From Aliagarivorans taiwanensis DSM 22990 (GTDB taxonomy: Bacteria; Pseudomonadota; Gammaproteobacteria; Enterobacterales; Celerinatantimonadaceae), in contig NZ_AUBZ01000007.1 of NCBI RefSeq assembly GCF_000429505.1, positions 62,001 through 126,000 of the forward strand: a stretch of 64,000 bases of DNA. Direction: 5' to 3'. Numbering within the stretch: position 1 is the stretch's first letter; every line of letters begins with the position of its first letter. The notes under the pieces were generated by a model. The model was not told where the DNA came from, searched no databases, and was given only the letters and a program-made list of their open reading frames with translations. This document shows, one piece after another, positions 35,295 through 44,943 of the stretch. A program made the position numbers and the translations under genes.

Positions 35295-35413
35295 CACCTT
35301 CCGTTACAACAACTGAGCAAAACTTGATGGAGAGCGGTGATAAGTAAAGTGAACTTGCGATAATCACCACAACGCAGAGCCCCTAACCTATAGCCCTAAA
35401 CACCGAGACCTTT

Positions 35414-35668
35414 ATGCCAAGCTACGACTACCGCTGTGAAGCTAATCAGCAAATCTACGAAGTTCGCCATTCCATGTCTGAGCGCGCCCAAACCTGGGCC
35501 GAGTTGTGTGAGTTGGGCGGCTTGGCGCTGGTAGGTGTCGACCCCAACAGCAAGGTTACCCGTTTAATCAGTGGTGGCGGCGTGGTTAACAGCGCAAGCC
35601 TGAAAAACCCTGAAGCGCCACCGTGCATGTCGGGTGGCGGTTGCCCCGGAGGGCGCTGCGGCGGCTAA
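35414..35668 (+). CDS. FmdB-like zinc-ribbon family protein, degenerate
   Basis: This 84-aa protein begins MPSYDYRCEANQQIYEVRHS, as FmdB-type regulators do. The usual CxxC pairs of the zinc ribbon are mostly gone: one Cys remains near residue 8 and one near 32 (AELCELGG). A Cys/Gly tail (CMSGGGCPGGRCGG) closes the protein and may bind metal instead. The function is unknown. It ends eight bases from the stop of the convergent Fe-S gene. Confidence 0.75.
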   Translation: MPSYDYRCEANQQIYEVRHSMSERAQTWAELCELGGLALVGVDPNSKVTRLISGGGVVNSASLKNPEAPPCMSGGGCPGGRCGG

Positions 35669-35676
35669 CGGGAAGC

Positions 35677-37047
35677 CTAACTGCGTATCAGTCGCTGTGC
35701 CAGCAGGCTAGCCAAATGAAGCGTTGTCCTGCCGGTTAAGGTATATATCTGATGGCTGCAGCCGAAGCCATTGCTGATGATTGTGGCATCGGGATTAGCA
35801 GCCAAACCCGGCAGCAGCGAGGTTTCGGCCATCCGCTGAGACATGCTGTGATGGCAAAGCTCCAGCCCCCAAGTTCCGGCCATGCCGCAGCAGCTGGATT
35901 CGAGAAACTGGAACTCTACCCCCGGCAGTTGTTTAAGCACTCGGCGCATCGCCTTCATCGCCCCGGTGGCCTTTTGATGGCAGTGGCCAAATACTATTAG
36001 CGACTGCGCAGGCTTTGTTGCTTGCTGAGGCTGGAAGTCCAGCCTAAAGCGGCCATTGCGCAGCTCACGCGAGATAAACTCTTCCATCAGCCATGTCTGC
36101 TTGGCCAACGCCAGCGCCGGTTCACCTAAGCCCAATGCTAGATACTCATCACGCAGCATCAGCAGATCCGCTGGCTCCAGCCCGATAATCGGCCGCCCGG
36201 CTTCGATATGTGGCTGTAAACACTGCAACATCTTGTTGGCCTGACGGCGGGCGGCTGTAATATAGCCCTGAGACAGCAAGCTGCGGCCACTGTCGAGCAG
36301 CTCACCCGGGTTGCTGCGCGGGTGAACCAAATGCACCTGATAGCCCCCAGCCTGCAACACCCGGATCGCATCATCAGCCAGCTGCGGATTAAACAACGTG
36401 GTAAAGCTATCCAATAGCAACACCACCGAGCGTGCCGACTCGCCGCTGACCCGATCTGCCGGATAGACTGATGACTGCGCTTTAAACGTTTCAGCGTTAG
36501 GCACCGGCAAGGGCAGCGCTTGGGGGATCGCCAATAGCCTCTGCCCCAGCTTGGCCAGCCAAGGACTTCGATTTCGCCAAATGATCAGCGGACGCAGCAG
36601 CGGCAGCCGCTGCAACACCTTCGGCAGGTGAGCCAACAGCCAATGCCGCGGGTTGAGCTGTTTGTACCAAGGCCGCCGTAGCTGGCCCAAGTACTCGGCC
36701 TTGATCAGCGCCATATCCAGGTTGCTCTCGCACTCCCGCTGACAACCCTTGCAGGCCACACAGTATTCCAAGGCGTACTGCAGGTCTGCGGATGCCGTTT
36801 GGGGCATAGGTTCAGGTTGATTCAACCACTGTTTTAACAAGCCGACTCGCCCACCCGGGGAGAGGCGCTTATCGCCGCTGACTTGGTAGGAGGGACACAT
36901 CAAACCGCGGCGCTGGGTTTGGCATACCCCACTGTTGATACAGACCGAAACGGCTTTGGCAAAGTCGCCACCTTGTTTGGGAATATCAGCATAGGCATCC
37001 CCCATTCCCTGATCGCGATAACGCGACCAATCCAGCTCTGTTTTCAT
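35677..37047 (-). CDS. Fe-S oxidoreductase with Cys-rich (CCG) domains
   Basis: This 456-aa protein resembles the C-terminal half of large FAD/Fe-S dehydrogenases of the D-2-hydroxyacid or glycolate type. A two-cluster ferredoxin-like domain comes first (CINSGVCQTQRRGLMCPSY and YCVACKGCQRECES), followed by Cys-rich domains with GHCHQKA and SSCCGMAGTWG, which may hold a noncubane cluster. The FAD-binding half is absent here, and no flavoprotein gene adjoins. It could partner a subunit encoded elsewhere. No ribosome site of note precedes the ATG. Confidence 0.8.
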   Translation of the reverse strand: MKTELDWSRYRDQGMGDAYADIPKQGGDFAKAVSVCINSGVCQTQRRGLMCPSYQVSGDKRLSPGGRVGLLKQWLNQPEPMPQTASADLQYALEYCVACKGCQRECESNLDMALIKAEYLGQLRRPWYKQLNPRHWLLAHLPKVLQRLPLLRPLIIWRNRSPWLAKLGQRLLAIPQALPLPVPNAETFKAQSSVYPADRVSGESARSVVLLLDSFTTLFNPQLADDAIRVLQAGGYQVHLVHPRSNPGELLDSGRSLLSQGYITAARRQANKMLQCLQPHIEAGRPIIGLEPADLLMLRDEYLALGLGEPALALAKQTWLMEEFISRELRNGRFRLDFQPQQATKPAQSLIVFGHCHQKATGAMKAMRRVLKQLPGVEFQFLESSCCGMAGTWGLELCHHSMSQRMAETSLLPGLAANPDATIISNGFGCSHQIYTLTGRTTLHLASLLAQRLIRS

Positions 37048-37192
37048 TAGGGCTCACTGATCAATCCTGTAGATACTTGTTCTGTTTTCAAGAACAGTGC
37101 CTAACACGCCAGCGGGTGAGCACAGGGCTTAAAGGGGAGGTCGGTGGTACTAAAGCCTACAAAGTATTGCTATTGGTGAGGTTCGCCACAGG

Positions 37193-37591
37193 CTAGGCGC
37201 GATTGAGTGCTTCGCCAAAGCTGAGCATATGGCCATCTGGGTCTTGCAGGCTAAACTCGCGCATCCCGTAGTGGGTGTCGACTAAATCGGTGGGCTGATA
37301 GCCCTCAGCGCAGATATGCTGATAAAGGGCCGCCACGTCGTCTGGGTAGAAGTAGAAGATAGTGGGCCAGTCGGTGCACTGCTGCGGGTCGATGCCGCTC
37401 TTTAGCTGCCCAGCGCTTTCGGTTTGCGACAGCATGATCTCGGTCTCGCCCGAGCGGATGGTCGCCCACTGCCACTGATCCACCGCCGCTGGATCACTGA
37501 CCACCTCAAAGCCAAGGGCGCGCTGGTAGAACTCCAGGCTATGGCGGATATTGCTGACATTGAGCATGGGAATCATCAGTTTTAGTTGCAT
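37193..37591 (-). CDS. VOC (glyoxalase/bleomycin-resistance) family protein
   Basis: This 132-aa protein has two beta-alpha-beta-beta-beta units of the VOC fold ([20 protein letters not shown] at the start, [12 protein letters not shown] at the end). The metal ligands are only partly conserved, so it may bind a ligand without catalysis. ATG 37591 fits the family; the frame runs open to 37786. It is divergent from the YaiI gene with a ~95-base gap. Confidence 0.85.
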   Translation of the reverse strand: MQLKLMIPMLNVSNIRHSLEFYQRALGFEVVSDPAAVDQWQWATIRSGETEIMLSQTESAGQLKSGIDPQQCTDWPTIFYFYPDDVAALYQHICAEGYQPTDLVDTHYGMREFSLQDPDGHMLSFGEALNRA

Positions 37592-37685
37592 CAGTGGTGG
37601 CCCTCGAGGCTTGCCCTTTGCATTGAGTATAGTTAGCCTCTGGTCATCGCCAACAGCGCCGCTTGAACCGGCCAGAGGAAACACC

Positions 37686-38138
37686 GTGAAAATTTGGGTC
37701 GATGCGGATGCCTGCCCAACCGCCATCAAAGAGATACTGTTCCGCGCCGCCGAGCGCTGCCAACTGCCAGTGACGCTGGTCGCCAACCACTATATGAAAA
37801 CCCCAGCCAACCGCTTCGTGAGCTTTGTGCAGGTGCCCAGCGGCTTTGATATTGCTGATAACGAAATTGTAAAACGTTGTGAAGCCGACGATATGGTCAT
37901 CACCAGCGATATCCCCTTGGCTGATGAAGTGATCACCAAAGGCGCACAGGCCTTAAGCCCCCGTGGCGAGCTGTTCACCAAAGCCAATATCAAGTCGCGC
38001 CTAAACATTCGCGATTTTATGGACACCATGCGCGCCAGCGGCGTACAGACCGGCGGCCCTGCGCCGCTGAGTCAGGCCGATCGCCAAGCCTTTGCCAATC
38101 ATTTGGACCGATGGCTCGCGAAAGCCAGCAAAAACTAG
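37686..38138 (+). CDS. YaiI/YqxD family protein (UPF0178)
   Basis: This 150-aa protein of the UPF0178 family is related to PIN/NYN nucleases. [20 protein letters not shown] and the later [16 protein letters not shown] carry the acidic residues that would bind metal. The family's role is unproved. GTG 37686 is preceded by GAGG at good spacing. It ends 48 bases before the first of two solute-binding genes. Confidence 0.9.
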   Translation: MKIWVDADACPTAIKEILFRAAERCQLPVTLVANHYMKTPANRFVSFVQVPSGFDIADNEIVKRCEADDMVITSDIPLADEVITKGAQALSPRGELFTKANIKSRLNIRDFMDTMRASGVQTGGPAPLSQADRQAFANHLDRWLAKASKN

Positions 38139-38186
38139 TACCGCCAGCTAGGATAAGGTAAGTAACTTGTCAGCCTGGAATCACTG

Positions 38187-39428
38187 GTGCGAAGGATTGC
38201 CGTCACTTTAATCGTATTGTCGCTTGTTAGTTGGGCTACTCCAGCCAAGGTGCTGGAGGTGAGCTTATTACTTACCCCCAAACAGCGTGCAATCTATGAG
38301 ATGGTGTTCGAGCAGTTCACTTACGAGACCGGCGTTGACGTTAAGATCCTGCCGCGTAACGACAGCCAGTACAAAGAGCAGCTCCCACGCTGGCTTAGCC
38401 CCGGCGCATCAGGCCCCGACGTACTTTACTGGCAAGCCTCCCAACGCCTGTTTGCGCTAGCCCAAGACTATCCGCTGCTGCCCATCAACGACCTATGGCA
38501 ACAGCATGACATGGATAAATCGTTTGCCTCCATCGAAGCCAACCTCAGCTACCAAGGCAATATCTACGCAATCCCTTACTCCTACTACCACTGGGGCTTG
38601 TACTTTAAAAAGTCGGTCGTCGCGCGCTATGGCCCTGCGCCTAACACCTGGCAAGAGTTCCTCGCGCTGTGCGAGAAGATGAAAAACGATGGGCTTACCC
38701 CCATTGGCTTGGGGACAAAGAACAACTGGCCCGCTGCTGCTTGGTTTGATTATTTGAACCTGCGGGTCAACGGCTTAGCCTTCCATCGCAAAGTGCTGAT
38801 CGGCGAGGTCAGCTTCTTCGACCCACGCTTACACAAAGTGTTTAGCTACTGGAAAACCTTACTGGATCGCGGTTATTTCAATGATGACACCGCCAATAAC
38901 ACCTGGGAGGACATCGCCTCAAAAATCCATCGGGAGCGGATCGGCTTCACCTTGATGGGCAACTTTATCGCCAGCAAGTGGCCCCCCTCACTACGCTTAG
39001 GCTTGGGCTTTACCCCCTTCCCTACCTTGGGCCTGCAGCCCTCCTATGAGTTGGCGCCCACCGAAGTTCTAATGCTCAACCCCAACAGCCAACAAGTCGC
39101 ACTGGCCAAGGAGTTTTTGGTGTTCATCGCCCGCGCCGACACCCAGTCGCTACTGAACAGCCAGCTCGGCTATCTGCCTCCCCACAACAAAGCCATTACT
39201 GGCAGCGATCCCTTTATCCAACGTGGCCACCAGCTGTTATTGCAAGCCAGTGGCGTTGCCCAATACTTTGACCGCGACACCCAACCCGCCTTCGAGAAGC
39301 TGGCAGTGCCTTTGTTGGCAGGGTTCGCCGAACACGGTGACATTGAGAACACCTTGCGCGCTTTAGAACAAGCAAGGCTGCAAGTATTCGTCAGCAAATC
39401 CCAAGCCATCGTTGAAACGCCTCACTAA
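38187..39428 (+). CDS. Extracellular solute-binding protein, first of a tandem pair
   Basis: This 413-aa periplasmic binding protein has a signal peptide of about 20 residues (VLSLVSWATPAKV). The mature part begins LEVSLLLTPKQRAIYEMVFE and includes GPDVLYWQASQRLF and IPYSYYHWGLYFKK, typical of sugar-type family 1 binding proteins. No permease or ATPase gene is present, so it may feed a distant transporter or a sensor. The start is GTG. It is clearly paralogous to the next gene. Confidence 0.85.
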   Translation: MRRIAVTLIVLSLVSWATPAKVLEVSLLLTPKQRAIYEMVFEQFTYETGVDVKILPRNDSQYKEQLPRWLSPGASGPDVLYWQASQRLFALAQDYPLLPINDLWQQHDMDKSFASIEANLSYQGNIYAIPYSYYHWGLYFKKSVVARYGPAPNTWQEFLALCEKMKNDGLTPIGLGTKNNWPAAAWFDYLNLRVNGLAFHRKVLIGEVSFFDPRLHKVFSYWKTLLDRGYFNDDTANNTWEDIASKIHRERIGFTLMGNFIASKWPPSLRLGLGFTPFPTLGLQPSYELAPTEVLMLNPNSQQVALAKEFLVFIARADTQSLLNSQLGYLPPHNKAITGSDPFIQRGHQLLLQASGVAQYFDRDTQPAFEKLAVPLLAGFAEHGDIENTLRALEQARLQVFVSKSQAIVETPH

Positions 39429-39501
39429 TCAGCTGTCCGATGGTTTGCTAACCGGACCATCTGAGCTACACCTTGTATAGAGAAATGTCAGGAAGCCGCA
39501 T

Positions 39502-40713
39502 TTGAGATATACCGCAGCATTGATGCTTACACTATCCTTCAGCATTAGCGAGCTAAGTGCACAATCGTTGGAAATCGGTTTGCTGCTTGCGCCCAAGCAG
39601 CGCCAAATCTATGAAGATGTATTCGCTCAGTTCACCGAAGAGACCAACATCGAGCTGACTCTGGTTCCACGCGATGATGCCGACTACAAGCAAATGCTCC
39701 CAAAATGGCTGGCGGCCGATGTCAATGGCCCGGATGTGCTGTACTGGCAAAGTGCCCAACGGCTGTTTTCGTTGGTGGAGCGTTATCAGCTACCTACCCT
39801 CAATCATCTATGGGACAAATTAAACCTGGATCAGGCGTTTGGCCATCTAAAGCCCAGCATTAGTGTGCGCGACGATATCTTTGCCATACCGTTTTCCTAC
39901 TATCACTGGGGGATGTACTACAAGAAACCGGTTATTGAACGTTACGGCGGAGCCCCGCACTCCTGGCAAGGGCTGCTCGAACTCTGTGAAAAGATGCGCG
40001 CCGACGGGCTGGCACCAATAGGGCTAGGCACCGAGGAGCGCTGGCCGGTGGCAGCCTGGTTTGACTACCTCAATCTACGCCTCAATGGCATGACCTTTCA
40101 CCATCAACTGCTCGCCGGCGACATCGACTTTGCAGACAGCCGCGTGCGGCAGGTGTTTGAGCACTGGAAACAGCTGCTGGACCAGCGCTGTTTTAACAAC
40201 AATCGCAATCGTAACAGCTGGGAAGACATAGCCTCGCGACTCTATCGAGAACAAGTCGGGATCACCTTGATGGGCAACTTTATCGCCCACAAATGGCCCA
40301 AGCAGGCGCGTGCCGAGATGGGTTTTGCCCCCTTTCCCAGCGTGGGAGAGTTCAACGACTTTGAAGTGGCCCCCACCGAGGTGTTTATCCTTAACCCTCA
40401 CTCAGAAAAACGCCAGCAAGCGGAGCTGTTTTTAGCTTTTGTAGCGCGGGCGGATACTCAGTCACTGCTTAATATTCAGTTGGGTTATCTACCGCCGCAC
40501 GCGGATGCCGTAACCAGCGATGAGCCACTCACTCTTGCCGGTCAACAGCTACTTCGCGGTGCCCAAGGGGTGACCCAGTATTTTGATCGCAACACCCAAC
40601 CCGCGTTCGAGCAACGCGCACTAAGCATCTTGGTGAATTTTGTTGAACATGGCGATATCGACAGCACGCTCACGCTGCTAGAGCGCGCTCGGCAGGAAAC
40701 CCTGCTGCCCTAA
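39502..40713 (+). CDS. Extracellular solute-binding protein, second of a tandem pair
   Basis: A 403-aa paralogue of the preceding gene with a signal peptide (LTLSFSISELSAQS). Corresponding stretches include LEIGLLLAPKQRQIYEDVF, GPDVLYWQSAQRLFSL and IPFSYYHWGMYYKK. The start is TTG 39502, set by AGGAAG. The two genes arose by duplication and probably bind related ligands. Both a plus- and a minus-strand terminator follow. Confidence 0.85.
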   Translation: MRYTAALMLTLSFSISELSAQSLEIGLLLAPKQRQIYEDVFAQFTEETNIELTLVPRDDADYKQMLPKWLAADVNGPDVLYWQSAQRLFSLVERYQLPTLNHLWDKLNLDQAFGHLKPSISVRDDIFAIPFSYYHWGMYYKKPVIERYGGAPHSWQGLLELCEKMRADGLAPIGLGTEERWPVAAWFDYLNLRLNGMTFHHQLLAGDIDFADSRVRQVFEHWKQLLDQRCFNNNRNRNSWEDIASRLYREQVGITLMGNFIAHKWPKQARAEMGFAPFPSVGEFNDFEVAPTEVFILNPHSEKRQQAELFLAFVARADTQSLLNIQLGYLPPHADAVTSDEPLTLAGQQLLRGAQGVTQYFDRNTQPAFEQRALSILVNFVEHGDIDSTLTLLERARQETLLP

Positions 40714-40754
40714 TCAGATCGTATTTCTCGCAGTATTCCACTATCAACCACAGT

Positions 40755-40779
40755 TAAAAAAAGGCCGGCTTACGCCGGC
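40755..40779 (-). terminator. Terminator of the nifUSVWZM operon
   Basis: On the minus strand GCCGGC-GTAA-GCCGGC is followed by C and seven T. It lies 56 bases beyond the nifM stop. Confidence 0.85.
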
Positions 40780-40805
40780 AAATGTCTCTTAGACAAGGAG
40801 AAGGT

Positions 40806-40826
40806 AAGCCGCCCTGTCGGCTTTTT
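40806..40826 (+). terminator. Terminator for the solute-binding gene
   Basis: AAGCCG / CGGCTT with a 6-base loop, followed by TTT on the plus strand. Confidence 0.7.
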
Positions 40827-40834
40827 AGTCAGTG

Positions 40835-41695
40835 TTACCCCATCAGGCTGGCCAACCATACTCGCTGGCGCTGCTTGCGCTGCTGGGCATAGAGCTTGTC
40901 CTGGATCTGCGCTTTGGCGTGCTCGAACTCCACGCAATGGGCGGGCTGTTGTTGGTGGCAAAGTAGCAGGTGAAAGCCTATCTCGCTGCGCAGCACCGGG
41001 CTTAGCTCCCCTTCGCTCAGGCGGAACAAACATTTGTCCAAAGCAGGAAATAGCTGCCCCCCTTCCACCCAGCCCAGCTCGCCGCCGTTCATGGCTGTGG
41101 GGCACTCGGAGTGGCGCAGCGCCAACTGGGAAAAGTTGCTGCTATCAGCCTGTTCTGCCAAGGTCATAATCCGCTGCCAGGCAGCTTGTTCACGATTCTC
41201 CGGGAAATCATCGTTAATGGTGATTAAGATGTGCGAGGCGCGGCAGCGGGCGGGTTGGGTAAACTTGTCGGGATGCTGCTGATAGAACTCCAGTGCGCGC
41301 TGCTCGCTAATCGGGGCGATGTCTTTACAGGCGTATTCCAGTACCGCATCGCACAACAGCTCATCTTTAACCGCTTGGCGCAAATCGTCCTGATCCAGGG
41401 CATTGTTGTGCAGCGCCTGTTCAAAGGCTTGCTCGCTGTCGAACTGCCCGCGGATCTTATCCAGCGCCACATCGAGCTCCTGTTCGCCCAGATAGAGCAT
41501 GCTGGCCTCCGGTGATTGCAGCACCCGACGCTGCAGTTTGAGCAGCCGCTCGGCGATGCGCTCCACCTCGATTTTCTGCTGGGGTGGCAGGGCGTTAGGC
41601 ACTTGCTCAAAGCGTTCGATGGCCACCTTCATCTGCAGATAGGCCTGCTGACGGCCGCTGTTGAGTGCCTCCATGGCAGGAGCGTTACTCGACAT
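40835..41695 (-). CDS. nifM: NifM, peptidyl-prolyl isomerase for nitrogenase iron protein
   Basis: NifM (286 aa) helps fold and mature the NifH dimer. An N-terminal helical domain is followed by a parvulin-type PPIase domain: RCRASHILITINDDFPENRE, then FSQLALRHSECPTAMNGGELGWV and a C-terminal GFHLLLCHQQQPA. ATG 41695 has GAGGAGGT six bases upstream and overlaps the end of nifZ. It is the last gene of nifUSVWZM. Confidence 0.93.
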   Translation of the reverse strand: MSSNAPAMEALNSGRQQAYLQMKVAIERFEQVPNALPPQQKIEVERIAERLLKLQRRVLQSPEASMLYLGEQELDVALDKIRGQFDSEQAFEQALHNNALDQDDLRQAVKDELLCDAVLEYACKDIAPISEQRALEFYQQHPDKFTQPARCRASHILITINDDFPENREQAAWQRIMTLAEQADSSNFSQLALRHSECPTAMNGGELGWVEGGQLFPALDKCLFRLSEGELSPVLRSEIGFHLLLCHQQQPAHCVEFEHAKAQIQDKLYAQQRKQRQRVWLASLMG

Positions 41696-42143
41696 AGGCG
41701 ACCTCCTCAATGGCACTTAAGGCGCGTTCTGGCACCATCACATCGAGGTCGTGATACTGGATGCGGTAGCTGGGGCTCTCCGGGGAGCGGCGGTCTACTG
41801 CGAGGATATCGACCACCTCACCGGCTTCCGCCAAGATATTGCCTTGGCTGCCTAGACGCAGGGTTAGCCGGGCCTTATCGCCGTATTCAAAGCGATTGCT
41901 AAACCACTGTTGCTCAGTGCCAACCAACTCGGTTTCGCGGCAGCCAACGGTGAGGCCACGCTGCAGAAAATGCACCTGATAGATCACCTGCTCCTGTAAA
42001 AACAGCCCCGCTTGCTGCACGTAGCCCACCGAGCCGCGACGCACCAGTAAGTCGCCTTTCTTACAACCGGGGAAGCTACCGTCATTGCGGATGTTTTTTA
42101 TCACCCGCACTTCGGTTCCATATTCAAACTTTGCATCGATCAT
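41685..42143 (-). CDS. nifZ: NifZ
   Basis: NifZ (152 aa) assists formation of the second P-cluster in the MoFe protein. It carries the tandem SH3-like units EYGTEVRVIKNIRNDGSFPG and FEYGDKARLTLRL, each starting with the typical G-x-V-R or G-x-K-A strand. ATG 42143 is fixed by AAGGAGG; the frame is open further upstream. It ends inside the start of nifM. Confidence 0.92.
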   Translation of the reverse strand: MIDAKFEYGTEVRVIKNIRNDGSFPGCKKGDLLVRRGSVGYVQQAGLFLQEQVIYQVHFLQRGLTVGCRETELVGTEQQWFSNRFEYGDKARLTLRLGSQGNILAEAGEVVDILAVDRRSPESPSYRIQYHDLDVMVPERALSAIEEVAYVE

Positions 42144-42229
42144 GATGCCTCCTTGTTCGTTCTTACTGCAGCGACTAAGTGCAGCTCTTAAGCCTCTCTG
42201 GCTTTGACGCCGAATGATTGTCCTAGCAG

Positions 42230-42505
42230 TTAGTCGCAGCCTTCGCAGCCGCCGCAACTAGACGTTGACTGTGGTATCACGCCGCGCTCCAACAGGCAGT
42301 AGGCTTTGGCCAACAAGCGCCGATAATGTTGGCGGTCTACTTCGCCCGGCTCGCGGTCCAATTCTTGTTTAAACAGGCGCATAAACAGCAAGCGTTTGGG
42401 GCGCAGCAGCGCCTGATCAAACTCCACCTTAAAGTGCTGCAAAAAGGCCTCGGCGCTCTCCAGGGTGTCGATTTCCTGCTGCAAGGCAGTGTCGGTAATC
42501 AGCAA
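42230..42505 (-). CDS. nifW: NifW, nitrogenase-stabilising protein
   Basis: NifW (91 aa with this start) protects or helps assemble the MoFe protein. The core [20 protein letters not shown] followed by [11 protein letters not shown] matches the family. I choose TTG 42505 because GGAAGGAG lies seven bases upstream and it overlaps the nifV stop. ATG 42538 would add 11 residues without a ribosome site. The tail ends in CGGCEGCD, a Cys-rich addition unusual for NifW that might bind metal. Confidence 0.85.
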   Translation of the reverse strand: MLITDTALQQEIDTLESAEAFLQHFKVEFDQALLRPKRLLFMRLFKQELDREPGEVDRQHYRRLLAKAYCLLERGVIPQSTSSCGGCEGCD

Positions 42506-43668
42506 CTTAGTGCTCCTTCCAAGCCATTCCCCTGGCATCGACTGATGGCAACACTGCTTTGATAGATCGTCAACAGGTCGTGGTCGTTGGGGATGCGCTT
42601 GTGCCGCTCAGCCCACTCGCCCAGTTTGCGACGCAGCCACAGGCACTGGGTGTGCGACAGGCTGATCCCCAAACCTTGGTAGATCTGCAGTATCGCCTTG
42701 GTGCCGGAGTGCTTACCCAATACCAGTTGATGCTCGCGGCCAAGCTTTTGTGGGGCAAAGCCTTGGTAGTTCTCCGGGTCTTTGAGCAGGCCATCGACAT
42801 GGATGCCCGACTCGTGGGTAAACACCGCCTGACCGACAATGCTCTTGTTGGGGCTTAAGTTGCGCCCAGAGTATTGCTCCACCAGCTTGCATAAACCGGG
42901 TAGCTCGGCGGTATCGATGGGCTGCAGCAGCCGATGCTCTTGCTGTTGAGTCACCTCCAGCGCCATCACCACCTCTTCCAGCGGCGCATTACCGGCGCGC
43001 TCACCGAGTCCGACCACGGTAGTGTTCACCGAGTAAGCGCCTGCCTTGATGGCCGCGAGGGTATTGGCGGTGGCCATGCCCAGATCATCGTGGGCATGCA
43101 TCTCCAACTGCAGATCGCAGTGGCTACGCAGGCTTTGGATGGCGACAAAGGCCTTGAATGGGTCCAGTACTCCCAAGGTGTCGGCGAAGCGCAAACGGTG
43201 AGCACCGGCATGCTGGGCGGCAAAGGCGATGCGGTAGAGCTGGTCGCTATCGGCGCGGGAGGCATCTTCCATCCCCACACACACCTTTAGCCCCATATCC
43301 AACGCTTGGCGCACCGCAAACTGCAGCGCCACCAGCATATCGTCTTCACTCAGGCGCAGCTTGGAGCTGCGCTGCTGCTCGGATGCGGGCACCGAGATAT
43401 CGATCCAATCCAGGCCGAGGCTGGCAAAGCTGGCGATATCGGCGTGATTCATCCGGCTCCAGCCCATGGTCTCGCTGGCGTGCAGCTCACCCACGACTTG
43501 TTGGATCACCTCGCGCTCCTTGCCCCCCATGGCCGGGATCCCCACCTCCAGCTCGGGCACACCGATACGCTCCAGTTCCCGGGCGATCCGGCACTTCTCT
43601 TCCAGATTAAAGGCGATGCCGGCGGTCTGCTCGCCATCGCGTAAGGTCGTATCGTTGATAATCAACAT
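42499..43668 (-). CDS. nifV: Homocitrate synthase NifV
   Basis: NifV (389 aa) condenses acetyl-CoA and 2-oxoglutarate to homocitrate, the organic ligand of FeMo-cofactor. It starts [18 protein letters not shown], the metal/substrate motif of the family, and contains [17 protein letters not shown] and [17 protein letters not shown] 43668 has GGGAGA upstream. The last bases overlap nifW. Confidence 0.95.
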   Translation of the reverse strand: MLIINDTTLRDGEQTAGIAFNLEEKCRIARELERIGVPELEVGIPAMGGKEREVIQQVVGELHASETMGWSRMNHADIASFASLGLDWIDISVPASEQQRSSKLRLSEDDMLVALQFAVRQALDMGLKVCVGMEDASRADSDQLYRIAFAAQHAGAHRLRFADTLGVLDPFKAFVAIQSLRSHCDLQLEMHAHDDLGMATANTLAAIKAGAYSVNTTVVGLGERAGNAPLEEVVMALEVTQQQEHRLLQPIDTAELPGLCKLVEQYSGRNLSPNKSIVGQAVFTHESGIHVDGLLKDPENYQGFAPQKLGREHQLVLGKHSGTKAILQIYQGLGISLSHTQCLWLRRKLGEWAERHKRIPNDHDLLTIYQSSVAISRCQGNGLEGALSC

Positions 43669-43728
43669 AGCTGTCTCCCTAGACCCGTTTAACGTGATCA
43701 AAAGTCGAACACGAAAGACAAACAGGCC

Positions 43729-44943
43729 CTATGCGTACTGCGGCTGAAACTGTTGTTCCTTCGGCTCACCTTTGGCGGCATCCCAGTAGGGCGACATCAG
43801 GCGCAAACGGCTGATGATCTCTGGCAGCACCTCTAGCACCCGGTCGATATCTTCATCGGTGGTGTAGCGCGACAGCGAGAAGCGGATCGCGCCATGGGCC
43901 GCTGTGTAAGGCACATCCATCGCCTTCATCACGTGGGACGGCTCCAACGAGCCCGAGGTACAGGCCGAGCCCGATGAGGCAGCAATGCCGTATTGGTTGA
44001 GCATCAGCAAAATCGACTCACCTTCAACGTATTCAAAGGCCACGTTGCTGGTGTTAGGCACTCGCTGCTGCGGATTGCCGGTAACGACGCTAAAAGGCAC
44101 CCGCGCCAGCAGCCCCATCTCCAAGCGATCGCGCAATAGGCGAATACGTGCGGTGTCTTGCTCGATGGCTTGCTGGGCCAGCTCTGCGGCTTTGCCCAAG
44201 CCAACGATACCGGCCACATTCTCGGTACCGGCGCGGCGGCCGCGCTCTTGATGACCACCACGAAACAGTGGGCGATACTTCAGGCCACGGCGCAGATAGA
44301 GCGCCCCCACCCCTTTGGGGCCGTGGAACTTATGGCCGGAGATCGACAGCATATCGATGCCGCTGCCACTGAGTTGTATTGGCATCTTGCCCGCCACCTG
44401 TACCGCATCGCAGTGGAACAGCACATCGTACTCTTTGGCTTGTTCGGCCAGGCCACGGATCGGAAACAGGCTACCGGTTTCGTTGTTGGCCCACATCAGT
44501 GAGATCACCGCTACCCGCTCGCTCAGCGCTTCTTGGAAGGCCAGCATATACAGCCGCCCTTTGTTGTTTACACCAATCCAGTGCACGGTGTAGCCCTTGC
44601 GCTCTAGTTGCTTGCACAGGTCCAGTGTGGCTGGGTGCTCCACCGTTGAGGTGATGATCTCTTTGCGATCCGGATAGGCTTCCAGCGCCGATAGAATGGC
44701 GGTGTTAGAGGCTTCGGTGGCGCAGGAGGTAAACACGATCTCCGTGCTATGCTCGGCCCCTAAAAACTGCTGAACCTGCTCACGGGCTTTTTCCAGGGCT
44801 GCCGCCACTGGCGCGCCAAAACCGTGGATCGAGGAAGGGTTGCCGTAGTACTCACTGATAAACGGCAGCATCGCCTCAAGGACGGGCACTGCGACTTGAG
44901 TTGTCGCGTTATTATCGAGATAAACCGGTTTAGCTTCACTCAT
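43729..44943 (-). CDS. nifS: Cysteine desulfurase NifS
   Basis: NifS (404 aa) is a PLP enzyme that takes sulfur from cysteine for nitrogenase clusters. It shows YLDNNATTQV at the start, the PLP Lys in SISGHKFHGPKG and the sulfur-accepting Cys in ASSGSACTSGSLEPSHVM. GGAGG lies before the ATG, which overlaps the nifU stop by one base. Confidence 0.96.
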   Translation of the reverse strand: MSEAKPVYLDNNATTQVAVPVLEAMLPFISEYYGNPSSIHGFGAPVAAALEKAREQVQQFLGAEHSTEIVFTSCATEASNTAILSALEAYPDRKEIITSTVEHPATLDLCKQLERKGYTVHWIGVNNKGRLYMLAFQEALSERVAVISLMWANNETGSLFPIRGLAEQAKEYDVLFHCDAVQVAGKMPIQLSGSGIDMLSISGHKFHGPKGVGALYLRRGLKYRPLFRGGHQERGRRAGTENVAGIVGLGKAAELAQQAIEQDTARIRLLRDRLEMGLLARVPFSVVTGNPQQRVPNTSNVAFEYVEGESILLMLNQYGIAASSGSACTSGSLEPSHVMKAMDVPYTAAHGAIRFSLSRYTTDEDIDRVLEVLPEIISRLRLMSPYWDAAKGEPKEQQFQPQYA

